From NCBI GenBank assembly GCA_012270635.1, contig JAAXHX010000452.1, positions 1 through 8,284 on the forward strand: a DNA stretch of 8,284 nucleotides. The letters run 5' to 3'. The stretch comes from Dehalococcoidia bacterium (lineage in GTDB: Bacteria > Chloroflexota > Dehalococcoidia > Plut-88900). Below the pieces are notes generated by a model. That model was given only the letters and a program-made list of their open reading frames with translations. It was not told the DNA's origin and made no database searches. Shown here piece by piece: positions 1-5,539 of this stretch. Both the position numbers and the translations under genes were made by a program. The stretch's first letter is position 1. Each line of letters opens with the position of its first letter.

Positions 1-179
1 GATGCTTCGTACAGATCCCAGTACCATTTCACCGAGCCATCAGCTACCAACGGCCCGGAAGTACGGTTAAACCAAAACTTCGTAATCACATCTGGATTCA
101 CGAAGGCGTCAAACACTTGCGCCACAGGTCGACGAATGAGCAACTCGATTTTCGCAACAATTTGGTCGTCGAGGGACAT
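1..179 (-). CDS. SRPBCC / AHSA1-like protein, N-terminal part only
   Basis: The first 59 codons of a gene that runs off the left edge. The translation starts MSLDDQIVAKIELL and continues with RRPVAQVFDAFVNPDVITKF and a Trp/Phe-rich stretch (KFWF, KWYWDLYEA). This is the usual opening of the AHSA1/START-like (SRPBCC) fold: beta strand, then a helix of the form 'PVxxVFDAFxxPxxIxxFW', then strands lining a hydrophobic cavity. Such proteins bind small hydrophobic ligands or Hsp90-type clients; the ligand here is unknown. The ATG at 179 is chosen because no other ATG, GTG or TTG lies in frame before the upstream stop (TAA at 227-225). A GAAGGA at 196-191 sits 11 bases before it. GC is about 50 %, far below the neighbouring genes, and it has its own promoter (237-264), so it probably arrived with the rearrangement that cut the adjacent CoA-transferase. 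Confidence 0.72.
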   Translation of the reverse strand, partial: MSLDDQIVAKIELLIRRPVAQVFDAFVNPDVITKFWFNRTSGPLVADGSVKWYWDLYEA

Positions 180-236
180 TTGCTTATGGGTCCTTCGTTC
201 GGCATCCGGTGATCTGACGCATGCTTATGTCTGAGT

Positions 237-264
237 ATTTTAGATACTTGCGCGGCACTGTCTA
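237..264 (-). promoter_or_regulatory. Candidate sigma70-type promoter of the SRPBCC gene
   Basis: On the minus strand: TAGACA (264-259), a 16-base spacer, then TAAAAT (242-237). Each hexamer matches consensus at five of six positions. The start of transcription would fall near 230, about 50 bases before the ATG at 179. The TAA stop of the truncated CoA-transferase lies inside the -10 hexamer, so the final codons of that reading frame are promoter DNA rather than native coding sequence. The palindrome CTATCGATAG (262-271) overlaps the -35 box and could be an operator. Found by eye only. Confidence 0.5.
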
Positions 265-1190
265 TCGATAGCTTCGTGGCCCAGAATGCTATCGAACCGG
301 GGGTCCCGGGCCCAGTCCGAGTATCCCATGGCCCGCTTTAGCGCCACCCATTCCCGATCGCTCCCCACCGAGACCACGATCCAGTTGTCTTCTCCCCGGC
401 ACCTGTAGCACCCCTGGGGGGCGCGCGACGGGTGAGCGTTGCCCAAAGCCCTTTGGATGCGTCCGTTTACATGCCAGTCGAGGGTCGACTCCGGCACATA
501 GCTGACCACGGCTTCCGCGGTGGCCACTTCCACCAGCTGACCTTCGCCCGTTCTCCTGCGGTGACACAGGGCGGTCAGCACGGCGAAGGCCTCGGTCACT
601 CCCCCGACCGCGTCACCCAGGTAGGACGTGCCGGCGTTGGTGAGAGGGCCGTCCCTGTAGCCCCGTATCCAGGTGTGCCCGGCCGCCGACTCCATCTGCG
701 GGCCCAGGGCCCGGTAGCCGGCGTAGGGACCGGTGAGGCCGTAGGCGGGCACGCGGACCATTATGATGTCGGGCCTGACCTTGCGCAGGTCTTCGTAGCT
801 GGCGCCTATCTTATCGTAGGTCTGGGGAACGTTGTTCTCGATCACCACGTCGGAAATGGAGGCGAGCCGTAGATGGGTCTCCATGACGTCGGGGCTGGGA
901 AGGTTTGAAGTCATGCCTAGCTTGTTGCGGGCATGAATCTGGAACAGCAGGTTCCGGTTCCAGTGGCGCTCTCCCGGGATGCCGTCCGGGTAGCCGTTTG
1001 CCCAGTCGTACACTCCGCGATTTATTGGCCTTATCGCCGGAACCCGAGACCCGGGCGGCAATACGGCGATGGGCTCGACGCGAATCACCTCGGCCCCCCA
1101 GTCGGCCAGAAGCTGCGTACCGAAGGGGCCCACCCAGGCCAAGGTCATATCGACGATGCGCACACCATCCAGGGGCAGCCGAGTCGACAC
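240..1190 (-). CDS. CaiB/BaiF-type CoA-transferase, catalytic subunit of pair A, C-terminally truncated (probable pseudogene)
   Basis: Class III CoA-transferase, a family that moves CoA between a donor acyl-CoA and a carboxylic acid via an aspartyl-CoA thioester. Seen: the N-terminal motif VDMTLAWVGPFGTQLLADWG with AEVIRVEP (13-40), HARNKLGMTSN (86-96), DVVIENNVP (114-122), and the catalytic-site motif YLGDAVGG with Asp193. The start is GTG at 1190, which overlaps the TAG of the upstream subunit by one base (TAGTG). AGGAGG lies 10 bases before it, so the two genes should be translationally coupled. The open frame continues further upstream, but those codons belong to the other gene. At 316 aa it is much shorter than its paralogue at 5676-6983 (435 aa): similarity ends near DPRFDS and LGHEA, and the last 120 or so residues are gone, replaced by lower-GC sequence with a chance stop. 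The family fold needs the C-terminal region, so activity is doubtful. Substrate unknown. Confidence 0.85.
   Translation of the reverse strand: MSTRLPLDGVRIVDMTLAWVGPFGTQLLADWGAEVIRVEPIAVLPPGSRVPAIRPINRGVYDWANGYPDGIPGERHWNRNLLFQIHARNKLGMTSNLPSPDVMETHLRLASISDVVIENNVPQTYDKIGASYEDLRKVRPDIIMVRVPAYGLTGPYAGYRALGPQMESAAGHTWIRGYRDGPLTNAGTSYLGDAVGGVTEAFAVLTALCHRRRTGEGQLVEVATAEAVVSYVPESTLDWHVNGRIQRALGNAHPSRAPQGCYRCRGEDNWIVVSVGSDREWVALKRAMGYSDWARDPRFDSILGHEAIDRQCRASI
262..295. repeat. Inverted repeat at the truncation point
   Basis: TCGATAGC (265-272) and its exact reverse complement GCTATCGA (288-295) are separated by 15 bases. The left arm also lies within a perfect 10-base palindrome, CTATCGATAG (262-271), so the word CTATCGA occurs three times here in the two orientations. 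It lies exactly where homology to class III CoA-transferases stops. It may be an operator, a recombination or insertion footprint, or chance. There is no T-run, so it is not an intrinsic terminator. Confidence 0.4.
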
Positions 1191-2425
1191 TAGACCACCC
1201 CCTCCTGCCGCAGCCTCGCCAACTCCCGGCGGCTCAAACCGAGCATCCCGCAGTAGACGTTCCGGTTGTGCTGCCCCAGGTCCGGGGCGCGCCTTCTCAT
1301 CTGCCACGGCGTGCGCCGCATGATCATGTGTCGGGCTGGGAACAACCGACGTCCCAGACGATCGTCCTCCACCTCCGTCCACAGGCCCCTGGCCCGGAAC
1401 CCCGGGTCCGAGGCTACGCCCACCGGATCATAGAGGGGGGCGGAAAGGGTCCTTTGGGCCTGGGTCTGCGCCCAAGTCTCCCCCTGGGTGCGGGACGAGA
1501 CCCACTCTCCCAGCATCGCGTCCAACTGCCGTATCACGTGGGTGTCCGTGTAAGCCATGCTCGTATCGGAGCCGTTCCGTTCCAGGAAGTCGGACTCATC
1601 GAGAACTTCCAGGAGGTTCTGGAACCGCCCAAGCACCTGCACGTCCATGTAGCCGTCCTTGCCGGGGTAGACCTGCCCGAAACCGCCCTTCTTCCCGGCC
1701 AACCTGGAGAACCGGCGGCCCGTGTAGCTGTGGTTGAGCAGCAGGGCCGATTGCCGGTCTATGGAACCGGCCTGGGTCTCCGTTATCGATACGTCCACGT
1801 GGTCTCCCGACCTCCCATCCTCCATCCGCCGGTACAGGGCCGTCAGGGTGGCCATGGCCGCCACCTGGCCGGCGAAATACATCCCCACTCGCCCCCCGAG
1901 CTTGACCGGCTCCCGATGCGCCGCCCCGGTGAACAGCATCGGGCCTCCGGTGGCGAACTCCACTATCTCCGTTGCCTTGCGGTCCTTGTAGGGCCCGTTC
2001 TGTCCGAAGTTGGATATCGAAGTGAGAATCACACCGGGGTTGAGCCGCTTGATCCGGGAGTATCCCAGCCCGAATCCCGCCATCACACCGGGCCTGAAGC
2101 TCTCCACGACTACCTCGGCCCACCGGGCCAGCAGCTCGAACACCTTGACGCCCGCCGAACACTTGAGGTCCAGCGTAACGCCGAGCTTATTGTGATTGAG
2201 GAACTGGAACAGCGCGCTGGACTCGGGGTGGGGGAAGTCATCGTGGAACGGGCCCAGCCTGCGGCCCGGGTCGCCGCTGCTCGGCCTCTCGACCTTGATG
2301 ACGTCGGCGCCGTAGTCGGCGAGCAGCTTGGTGCAGAAAGGCCCGGCGACGTAATGGGTCAAGTCCAGCACACGGGTCCCGGCGAGGGCCTGGGGCAGAG
2401 AGCCGCATTGGGAACGTTCCGACAT
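1190..2425 (-). CDS. CaiB/BaiF-type CoA-transferase, non-catalytic partner subunit of pair A
   Basis: Full-length class III CoA-transferase homologue of 411 aa. Visible family features: TRVLDLTHYVAGPFCTKLLA followed by DYGADVIKVE (17-46), NHNKLGVTLDLK (77-88), VVVESFRPG (105-113), LTSISNFGQNGPY (134-146), SGDHVDVSITETQAGSIDR (206-224), and the C-terminal signature APDLGQHNRNVYCGMLGLS. Aligned by eye to E. coli CaiB (TADYFSG, where the Asp is catalytic), this protein reads VGMYFAG, so Met182 replaces the catalytic Asp. It is therefore probably a structural or substrate-binding subunit working with the Asp-bearing protein encoded directly downstream. ATG 2425 is the only start codon in frame before the upstream stop, and no Shine-Dalgarno precedes it, which suggests a leaderless or near-leaderless mRNA. 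It is divergent from the flavin oxidoreductase at 2503. The closest relative in the window is the protein at 6988-8193. Acyl substrate and donor unknown. Confidence 0.88.
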   Translation of the reverse strand: MSERSQCGSLPQALAGTRVLDLTHYVAGPFCTKLLADYGADVIKVERPSSGDPGRRLGPFHDDFPHPESSALFQFLNHNKLGVTLDLKCSAGVKVFELLARWAEVVVESFRPGVMAGFGLGYSRIKRLNPGVILTSISNFGQNGPYKDRKATEIVEFATGGPMLFTGAAHREPVKLGGRVGMYFAGQVAAMATLTALYRRMEDGRSGDHVDVSITETQAGSIDRQSALLLNHSYTGRRFSRLAGKKGGFGQVYPGKDGYMDVQVLGRFQNLLEVLDESDFLERNGSDTSMAYTDTHVIRQLDAMLGEWVSSRTQGETWAQTQAQRTLSAPLYDPVGVASDPGFRARGLWTEVEDDRLGRRLFPARHMIMRRTPWQMRRRAPDLGQHNRNVYCGMLGLSRRELARLRQEGVV

Positions 2426-2437
2426 GATAATTGCGCT

Positions 2438-2466
2438 AATATAGCGGGGCGGATGCCACCGGGCAA
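2438..2466 (-). promoter_or_regulatory. Candidate promoter of CoA-transferase pair A, probably leaderless
   Basis: On the minus strand: TTGCCC (2466-2461, four of six to consensus), a 17-base spacer, then TATATT (2443-2438, five of six). Only 12 bases separate the -10 box from the ATG at 2425, so the mRNA would start some 6 bases before the start codon, too short for a ribosome-binding site, and none is seen. The divergent + strand gene may use TGGTACAGT (2475-2483), an extended -10 form, in the same 77-base gap. The palindrome GGAACGTTCC (2411-2420), just inside the coding start, is a possible operator. Confidence 0.42.
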
Positions 2467-2502
2467 GAACCGGCTGGTACAGTTACGCCCTGGAGCATGT
2501 CA

Positions 2503-3435
2503 ATGTCGCAGCCGAAATTCGGTTTCCACTACAGTCGCATAGAGAACGTCATCCCGCCCCGCAAGTTCGCACCCCTGGCGGAGGAGATGGGTTTTGACTC
2601 CGTCTGGGTCCCCGAGGCCCTGGTAAACGAGACGCCCGCGGGGGACATCCTGATGACCATGAGCGCCCTGGTGCACCACAGCAGCAGGATTACCGTCGGG
2701 GCGGGGGCGGTGTTGCTTCCCCTGAGGAATCCGGTGGTGCTGGCCAAGGAGCTGGCGACCCTGGACGTACACTCAGAGGGGCGAATCATCGTCGGGTTCG
2801 GGGTCGGGGGGCCGCCGGACTCCCACCCCGACGCCTTCGAGGCGTGCGGGGTGAGCCTGCGGGAACGGGGCGACCGCACCGACGAAGCCCTGAAGATAAT
2901 GACCAAGCTCTGGACGGGCGAGCCCGTCGATCATCAGGGAAAGTTCCAGAGCTTTTCCAACATTCGCCTGGAACCGAGACCCCATCAACGACCCCACCCG
3001 CCCCTGTGGGCCGGGGGAGTATCGGAGAGGATGCTGAAACGGGCAGCCCGGTACACCGATGGCTTCTATCCCGTGCGCATCAACCCGGAGGAGTATGCGG
3101 CGTCCTGGTCTCGGATAGTGCGGTACGGGGAAGATTTAGGCAGGGACGTTTCGGGGATGGCGCGGGGCATCCATATCTTCTACCTGGTAGGCAGAAACGA
3201 GGAGGAGGCCCGGGCCGCGGGGGAGTCGGAGCTAAACCGGCGGCGCGGGTTCGAGGTCTCCCTGGTCTCCGATGGTCGGTACGCGTTCGGGAGCGTTGCC
3301 GACTGCGCAAGGACGGTGGAGCGGTTCCTGGAGGTGGGCGTGGACCACGTAGTGTTCAACGCCATGACGCCCGCAGATCGGGTGCCGGAGCAGCTGGAAC
3401 TGCTGGTCGAGGGGGTTGTATCCCGGTTACGCTGA
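2503..3435 (+). CDS. LLM-class (luciferase-like) flavin/F420-dependent oxidoreductase
   Basis: A 310-aa single-domain TIM-barrel enzyme of the bacterial luciferase-like superfamily, which uses reduced FMN or coenzyme F420 to oxidise or reduce organic substrates. Evidence: the N-terminal strand KFGFHYS; LAEEMGFDSVWVPE (about 25-38), the superfamily's first helix-strand unit; a barrel segment ITVGAGAVLLPLRNPVVLAK (about 63-82); GRIIVGFGVGG (93-103); RGDRTDEALKIM (122-133); and LEPRPHQRPHPPLWAGG (156-172), the classic form of the flavin-site loop. The C-terminus FLEVGVDHVVFNAM also fits. ATG 2503 is preferred over ATG 2497 because GGAG at 2492-2495 lies 7 bases before 2503 but only 1 base before 2497. 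No signal peptide, so cytoplasmic. It is transcribed away from CoA-transferase pair A and may supply or consume that pair's substrate. It meets the SH3-like gene tail to tail, 8 bases apart. Cofactor and substrate cannot be decided from sequence. Confidence 0.9.
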   Translation: MSQPKFGFHYSRIENVIPPRKFAPLAEEMGFDSVWVPEALVNETPAGDILMTMSALVHHSSRITVGAGAVLLPLRNPVVLAKELATLDVHSEGRIIVGFGVGGPPDSHPDAFEACGVSLRERGDRTDEALKIMTKLWTGEPVDHQGKFQSFSNIRLEPRPHQRPHPPLWAGGVSERMLKRAARYTDGFYPVRINPEEYAASWSRIVRYGEDLGRDVSGMARGIHIFYLVGRNEEEARAAGESELNRRRGFEVSLVSDGRYAFGSVADCARTVERFLEVGVDHVVFNAMTPADRVPEQLELLVEGVVSRLR

Positions 3436-3443
3436 GGGAAGGG

Positions 3444-3716
3444 TCACTCGGCGGAGATGGCGTCCCAGAGCACCCAGCCCTCTTTTTCGTCGCCGTAGCG
3501 GATGTGGGCCCGCTGGGATAGGGAGCCGTAGACGTCCTTCTGCTCCTCGAAGACGGTGACCTGCGTCGGGGCTGTGATCTCGTCCAGGACCTGGGCGCCT
3601 TCGACGGCGCTCATGGGCTCGCTCCAGACCCGAACGATGCCGTTCCATTTCTTGAGTATCGACCTGGTCACGTTGGCGGCGTAGGGGTCTACCTCTTCCA
3701 CTTTATTCATCGACAT
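3444..3716 (-). CDS. Small SH3-like-domain protein, function unknown
   Basis: A 90-aa protein, last gene of the DnaJ operon. After about 25 helical residues, residues 26-87 have the layout of a bacterial SH3 (SH3b) domain: GIVRVWSEP, resembling 'NVRSGP'; VLDEI; PTQVTVFEE; then AHIRYGDEKEGWVLWDAI, resembling 'ykVrydGktGWV...yl'. There is no signal peptide or membrane segment, so unlike most SH3b proteins it is probably cytoplasmic. ATG 3716 overlaps the end of dnaJ by 14 bases; AAGGAG lies 11 bases upstream and GAAG directly before it. ATG 3710 is an alternative start. The overlap suggests translational coupling to dnaJ, so a role with the chaperone is an attractive guess, but only context supports it. 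The SH3 assignment is by pattern and needs a structure prediction. Confidence 0.72.
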   Translation of the reverse strand: MSMNKVEEVDPYAANVTRSILKKWNGIVRVWSEPMSAVEGAQVLDEITAPTQVTVFEEQKDVYGSLSQRAHIRYGDEKEGWVLWDAISAE

Positions 3717-4812
3717 CTTCTGTGGGTCTCCTTCTCAGCTGCCGGTACTCTTCCAGCAAGCGCTTCTCTTCATCTCCAAGCCCGGTGGGCACTTCGACCC
3801 TGATTACGACGTACTGGTCGCCGTTGCCGGCAGCCCTGACATGGGGCAACCCGTGTCCCGAAATCCGAAAGGTAGCCCCGTGCTGTGTCCCCTCGGGGAG
3901 AGTAACGGTCAGGTCTCCATCAAGGCTGGGCACTTCGATATCGCCGCCGAGGGCCGCGGTGGCTATGTCCACCTGCCGCCTCACGAAAAGGTCCTGCCCG
4001 CGGCGTTCGAAGCGGGAGTCCGGCGCGACGCTGATAACCACGTAAAGGTCGCCGGGTAGGTCGGGGCCTGCTTCACCTTCACCCGTGACCCGGAGCGCGT
4101 GCCCGTCTTCCACGCCCGCTGGGACTTCCACGTCTATCTCCACAGTTTCGACCGTCTTGCCGCGGCCGTTGCAGGTGGCGCAGGGCTCGGTGATGACTCT
4201 GCCGATGCCCCGGCAGGCGCCGCAGGTCAATATCTGGCGCACCACCCCGAACCCCGACCTCTCTTCCCTGACGGAGCGCCCCGACCCATGACAAGAACCA
4301 CATTCTCCCTCGCCCCCCGGCTCGGCGCCCGAGCCCCGGCACCCGGCGCAGGTCGATGCCCTGTCCAGGGTTATGGTCTTGCTCAGGCCCCGAGCGACGT
4401 CCTGCAGGGTTATTTCGAGATCGTAGCGGATGTCGGCGCCCTTGCGGGTGCGAGGTCGGGTCCTGGTCCGTCCGCCGAAGACGCCCCCAAAGGCGTCGCC
4501 ACCGAACCCGAACAGGTCGCCCAGGCCGAACTCGCTGAACAAGCTGGAGAAATCGACGCCGCGGAAGATGTCATCCTGGGTGAAGCCCTCCAGCCCGGCG
4601 TGACCGTACCTGTCGTACAGGTCGCGTTTCTTGGGGTCGTTGAGGACGGCGTAGGCCTCGTTGACTTCCTTCATAGCCTCGGCGGCCTGGGCGTCGCCGG
4701 GGTTACGGTCGGGGTGGTGCTTCATGGCCAGGGAGCGGTAGGCCTTCTTGACGGCCCTGGCGTCGGCGTTGCGGTCGACCCCCAGGACGTCGTAATAGTC
4801 CCGCTTGGCCAA
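3703..4812 (-). CDS. dnaJ: Type I co-chaperone DnaJ (Hsp40)
   Basis: A 369-aa co-chaperone that delivers unfolded proteins to DnaK and stimulates its ATPase. The full type I layout is visible: J domain at residues 4-70 (DYYDVLGV, HPD at 33-35, YDRYGH); a Gly/Phe region at about 82-114 (DLFGFGGDAFGGVFGG); four zinc motifs CxxCxGxG starting at Cys155, Cys171, Cys197 and Cys211, enough for two zinc ions; then the C-terminal substrate-binding domains, including VEVPAGVEDG, GDLYVVI and LPEGTQHG. Every key residue is present. The start must be TTG 4812: the codon two before it is TGA in the same frame, and GGAGG lies 7 bases upstream. A TTG start is unusual and may lower the expression level. It follows the 52-aa zinc-ribbon gene with a 3-base gap and overlaps the SH3-like gene by 14 bases. 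No dnaK or grpE lies in the window. Confidence 0.96.
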   Translation of the reverse strand: MAKRDYYDVLGVDRNADARAVKKAYRSLAMKHHPDRNPGDAQAAEAMKEVNEAYAVLNDPKKRDLYDRYGHAGLEGFTQDDIFRGVDFSSLFSEFGLGDLFGFGGDAFGGVFGGRTRTRPRTRKGADIRYDLEITLQDVARGLSKTITLDRASTCAGCRGSGAEPGGEGECGSCHGSGRSVREERSGFGVVRQILTCGACRGIGRVITEPCATCNGRGKTVETVEIDVEVPAGVEDGHALRVTGEGEAGPDLPGDLYVVISVAPDSRFERRGQDLFVRRQVDIATAALGGDIEVPSLDGDLTVTLPEGTQHGATFRISGHGLPHVRAAGNGDQYVVIRVEVPTGLGDEEKRLLEEYRQLRRRPTEDVDE

Positions 4813-4815
4813 GGG

Positions 4816-4974
4816 TCAGCCTCCGATGTATTTCCAGCTCATCCGGTCCCAGGTGTAGGAGGCCGTGTTGCACCCGTTGCAGAGGACGGTGGTGACATCG
4901 CCCCCGACCTTGCGGCGGACGCCGGCCAACTTCTTGCAATCTCTGCAATAGACCTTCCTGGTGGTCAGATCCAT
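4816..4974 (-). CDS. 52-aa four-cysteine zinc-ribbon protein, function unknown
   Basis: A short gene that standard length cut-offs would miss. It encodes 52 residues starting MDLTTRKVYCRDCKKLAG and ending SWKYIGG. Cys10-x2-Cys13 and Cys32-x2-Cys35, 18 residues apart between pairs, form a plausible zinc-ribbon knuckle pair; the tail is aromatic and basic (SYTWDRMSWKY). ATG 4974 is chosen as the first start, with AAGG about 9 bases upstream. Its TGA (4818-4816) is three bases before the TTG of dnaJ, and the dnaJ Shine-Dalgarno GGAGG lies inside its last codons (IGG). Its translation should therefore be coupled to that of DnaJ, which is the strongest evidence that it is real. It resembles an isolated zinc module like those inside DnaJ, and might be an accessory zinc-binding or nucleic-acid-binding factor. 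The family is not recognised. Confidence 0.75.
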   Translation of the reverse strand: MDLTTRKVYCRDCKKLAGVRRKVGGDVTTVLCNGCNTASYTWDRMSWKYIGG

Positions 4975-5034
4975 GAAAGACGCCTTACCGAATTACCGTG
5001 AACGAAGGAGCAACGTGTAAGCGGCGCTCCCATC

Positions 5035-5241
5035 CTATTTCCTGGCGGGCGGGTGCTGTCGGAACGCGGGTTTGGAGGGGGTCCTGATGTAATAGTCCAC
5101 CTTGGAGGCGGCGGCGGACATGAGCTTTTGACCCGCGACGCCACAGATGGCGCAGGATGCGGGGTCGTCGGCCTTGCTTATGGGCCTCATCAACTCGAAC
5201 TCCTTGCCGCAATCGGCGCAGTAGTACTCGTATATAGCCAT
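5035..5241 (-). CDS. FmdB-family zinc-ribbon regulatory protein
   Basis: A 68-aa protein starting MAIYEYYCADCGKEFELM, the hallmark opening of the FmdB/CxxC_CxxC_SSSS zinc-ribbon family ('Pxyey.C.dCg..fe..'). Cys8/Cys11 and Cys30/Cys33 (SCAICG) form the single zinc site. The usual stretch after the second pair is present (KLMSAAASKVDYYIRTPSKP), followed by a basic, Pro-rich tail. Members are small cytoplasmic proteins named after a putative regulator in formamidase/acetamidase operons, and their biochemical role is mostly untested. ATG 5241 has GAGGAG ending 7 bases upstream. It lies 37 bases after the 80-aa gene and 60 bases before the 52-aa zinc-ribbon gene, on the same strand, so it is probably co-transcribed with dnaJ. 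No terminator is visible in either gap. Confidence 0.88.
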   Translation of the reverse strand: MAIYEYYCADCGKEFELMRPISKADDPASCAICGVAGQKLMSAAASKVDYYIRTPSKPAFRQHPPARK

Positions 5242-5278
5242 GAAAGGTCTCCTCGGCCCCTTCGCAGATATGCGGTTG

Positions 5279-5521
5279 CTATTCCTGGTCCTCCTCGGGC
5301 CTCCAGCCCGTCTTTTCGAACACTTCCTGCAACTCCCGGATGCGGCCCTTGACTATGTCCTGCACCTTGGACTCTATGTCCGGGGTTATTATCAGAAGCG
5401 CGATCTGGTTCTTGCGGTGCCAGACCTGCAGGTTCCCGAAGGTCTCCTGTACCCAATAGCCCTTCTTGACCTGCTCTTCGGTCAGGTAATCGGTCGGGGC
5501 TATGTCTTCGATATCGGCCAC
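5279..5521 (-). CDS. Hypothetical 80-aa protein, first gene of the dnaJ operon
   Basis: An acidic 80-aa cytoplasmic protein of unrecognised family. The N-terminus is charged (ADIEDIAPTDYLTEEQVKKG), the middle looks like paired beta strands with aromatics (YWVQETFGNLQVWHRKNQIA then LLIITP), and residues 49-72 look like an amphipathic helix (DIESKVQDIVKGRIRELQEV), ending in Glu/Asp. There are no cysteines, no signal peptide and no membrane segment. The start is GTG 5521, supported by a strong Shine-Dalgarno (GGAGG, 7 bases upstream). A promoter (5581-5608) and a leader hairpin (5540-5556) precede it, making it the leader gene of the five-gene operon that contains dnaJ. A function in proteostasis is possible from context only. 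Confidence 0.78.
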   Translation of the reverse strand: MADIEDIAPTDYLTEEQVKKGYWVQETFGNLQVWHRKNQIALLIITPDIESKVQDIVKGRIRELQEVFEKTGWRPEEDQE

Positions 5522-5539
5522 TGTTGCACCTCCAAAAGA

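Noticed and set aside
211..242. Reading the conserved 'VDVS..E' Glu of all four CoA-transferases as a mutated catalytic Asp
   Set aside because: E. coli CaiB also has Glu there (IDIAMYE); the catalytic Asp lies about 30 residues earlier in the sequence, in the 'AD.F.G' segment, so the Glu is normal. The coordinates given are only nominal; the motif occurs in all four genes.
1191..1382. Upstream extension of the truncated CoA-transferase to a 380-aa frame
   Set aside because: The added N-terminal residues are low-complexity and overlap the end of the upstream subunit in another frame. The family motif starts right after GTG 1190, which has AGGAGG and a TAGTG overlap.
905..2542. Long open frame on the + strand (545 codons) opposite the pair A CoA-transferases
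   Set aside because: It runs antisense to two clear family members, its translation is low-complexity Pro/Arg/Gly-rich with no recognisable domain, and it crosses the divergent promoter gap. It is a by-product of high GC.
4099..5001. 300-codon + strand open frame opposite dnaJ and the 52-aa gene
   Set aside because: It is the antisense shadow of DnaJ coding sequence, Gly/Val/Ala-rich, with no family resemblance and no suitable ribosome-binding site.
4985..5212. 75-codon minus-strand frame overlapping the FmdB-like gene
   Set aside because: The alternative frame contains the clear FmdB zinc-ribbon protein with a good start signal; this one is Arg/His-rich noise.
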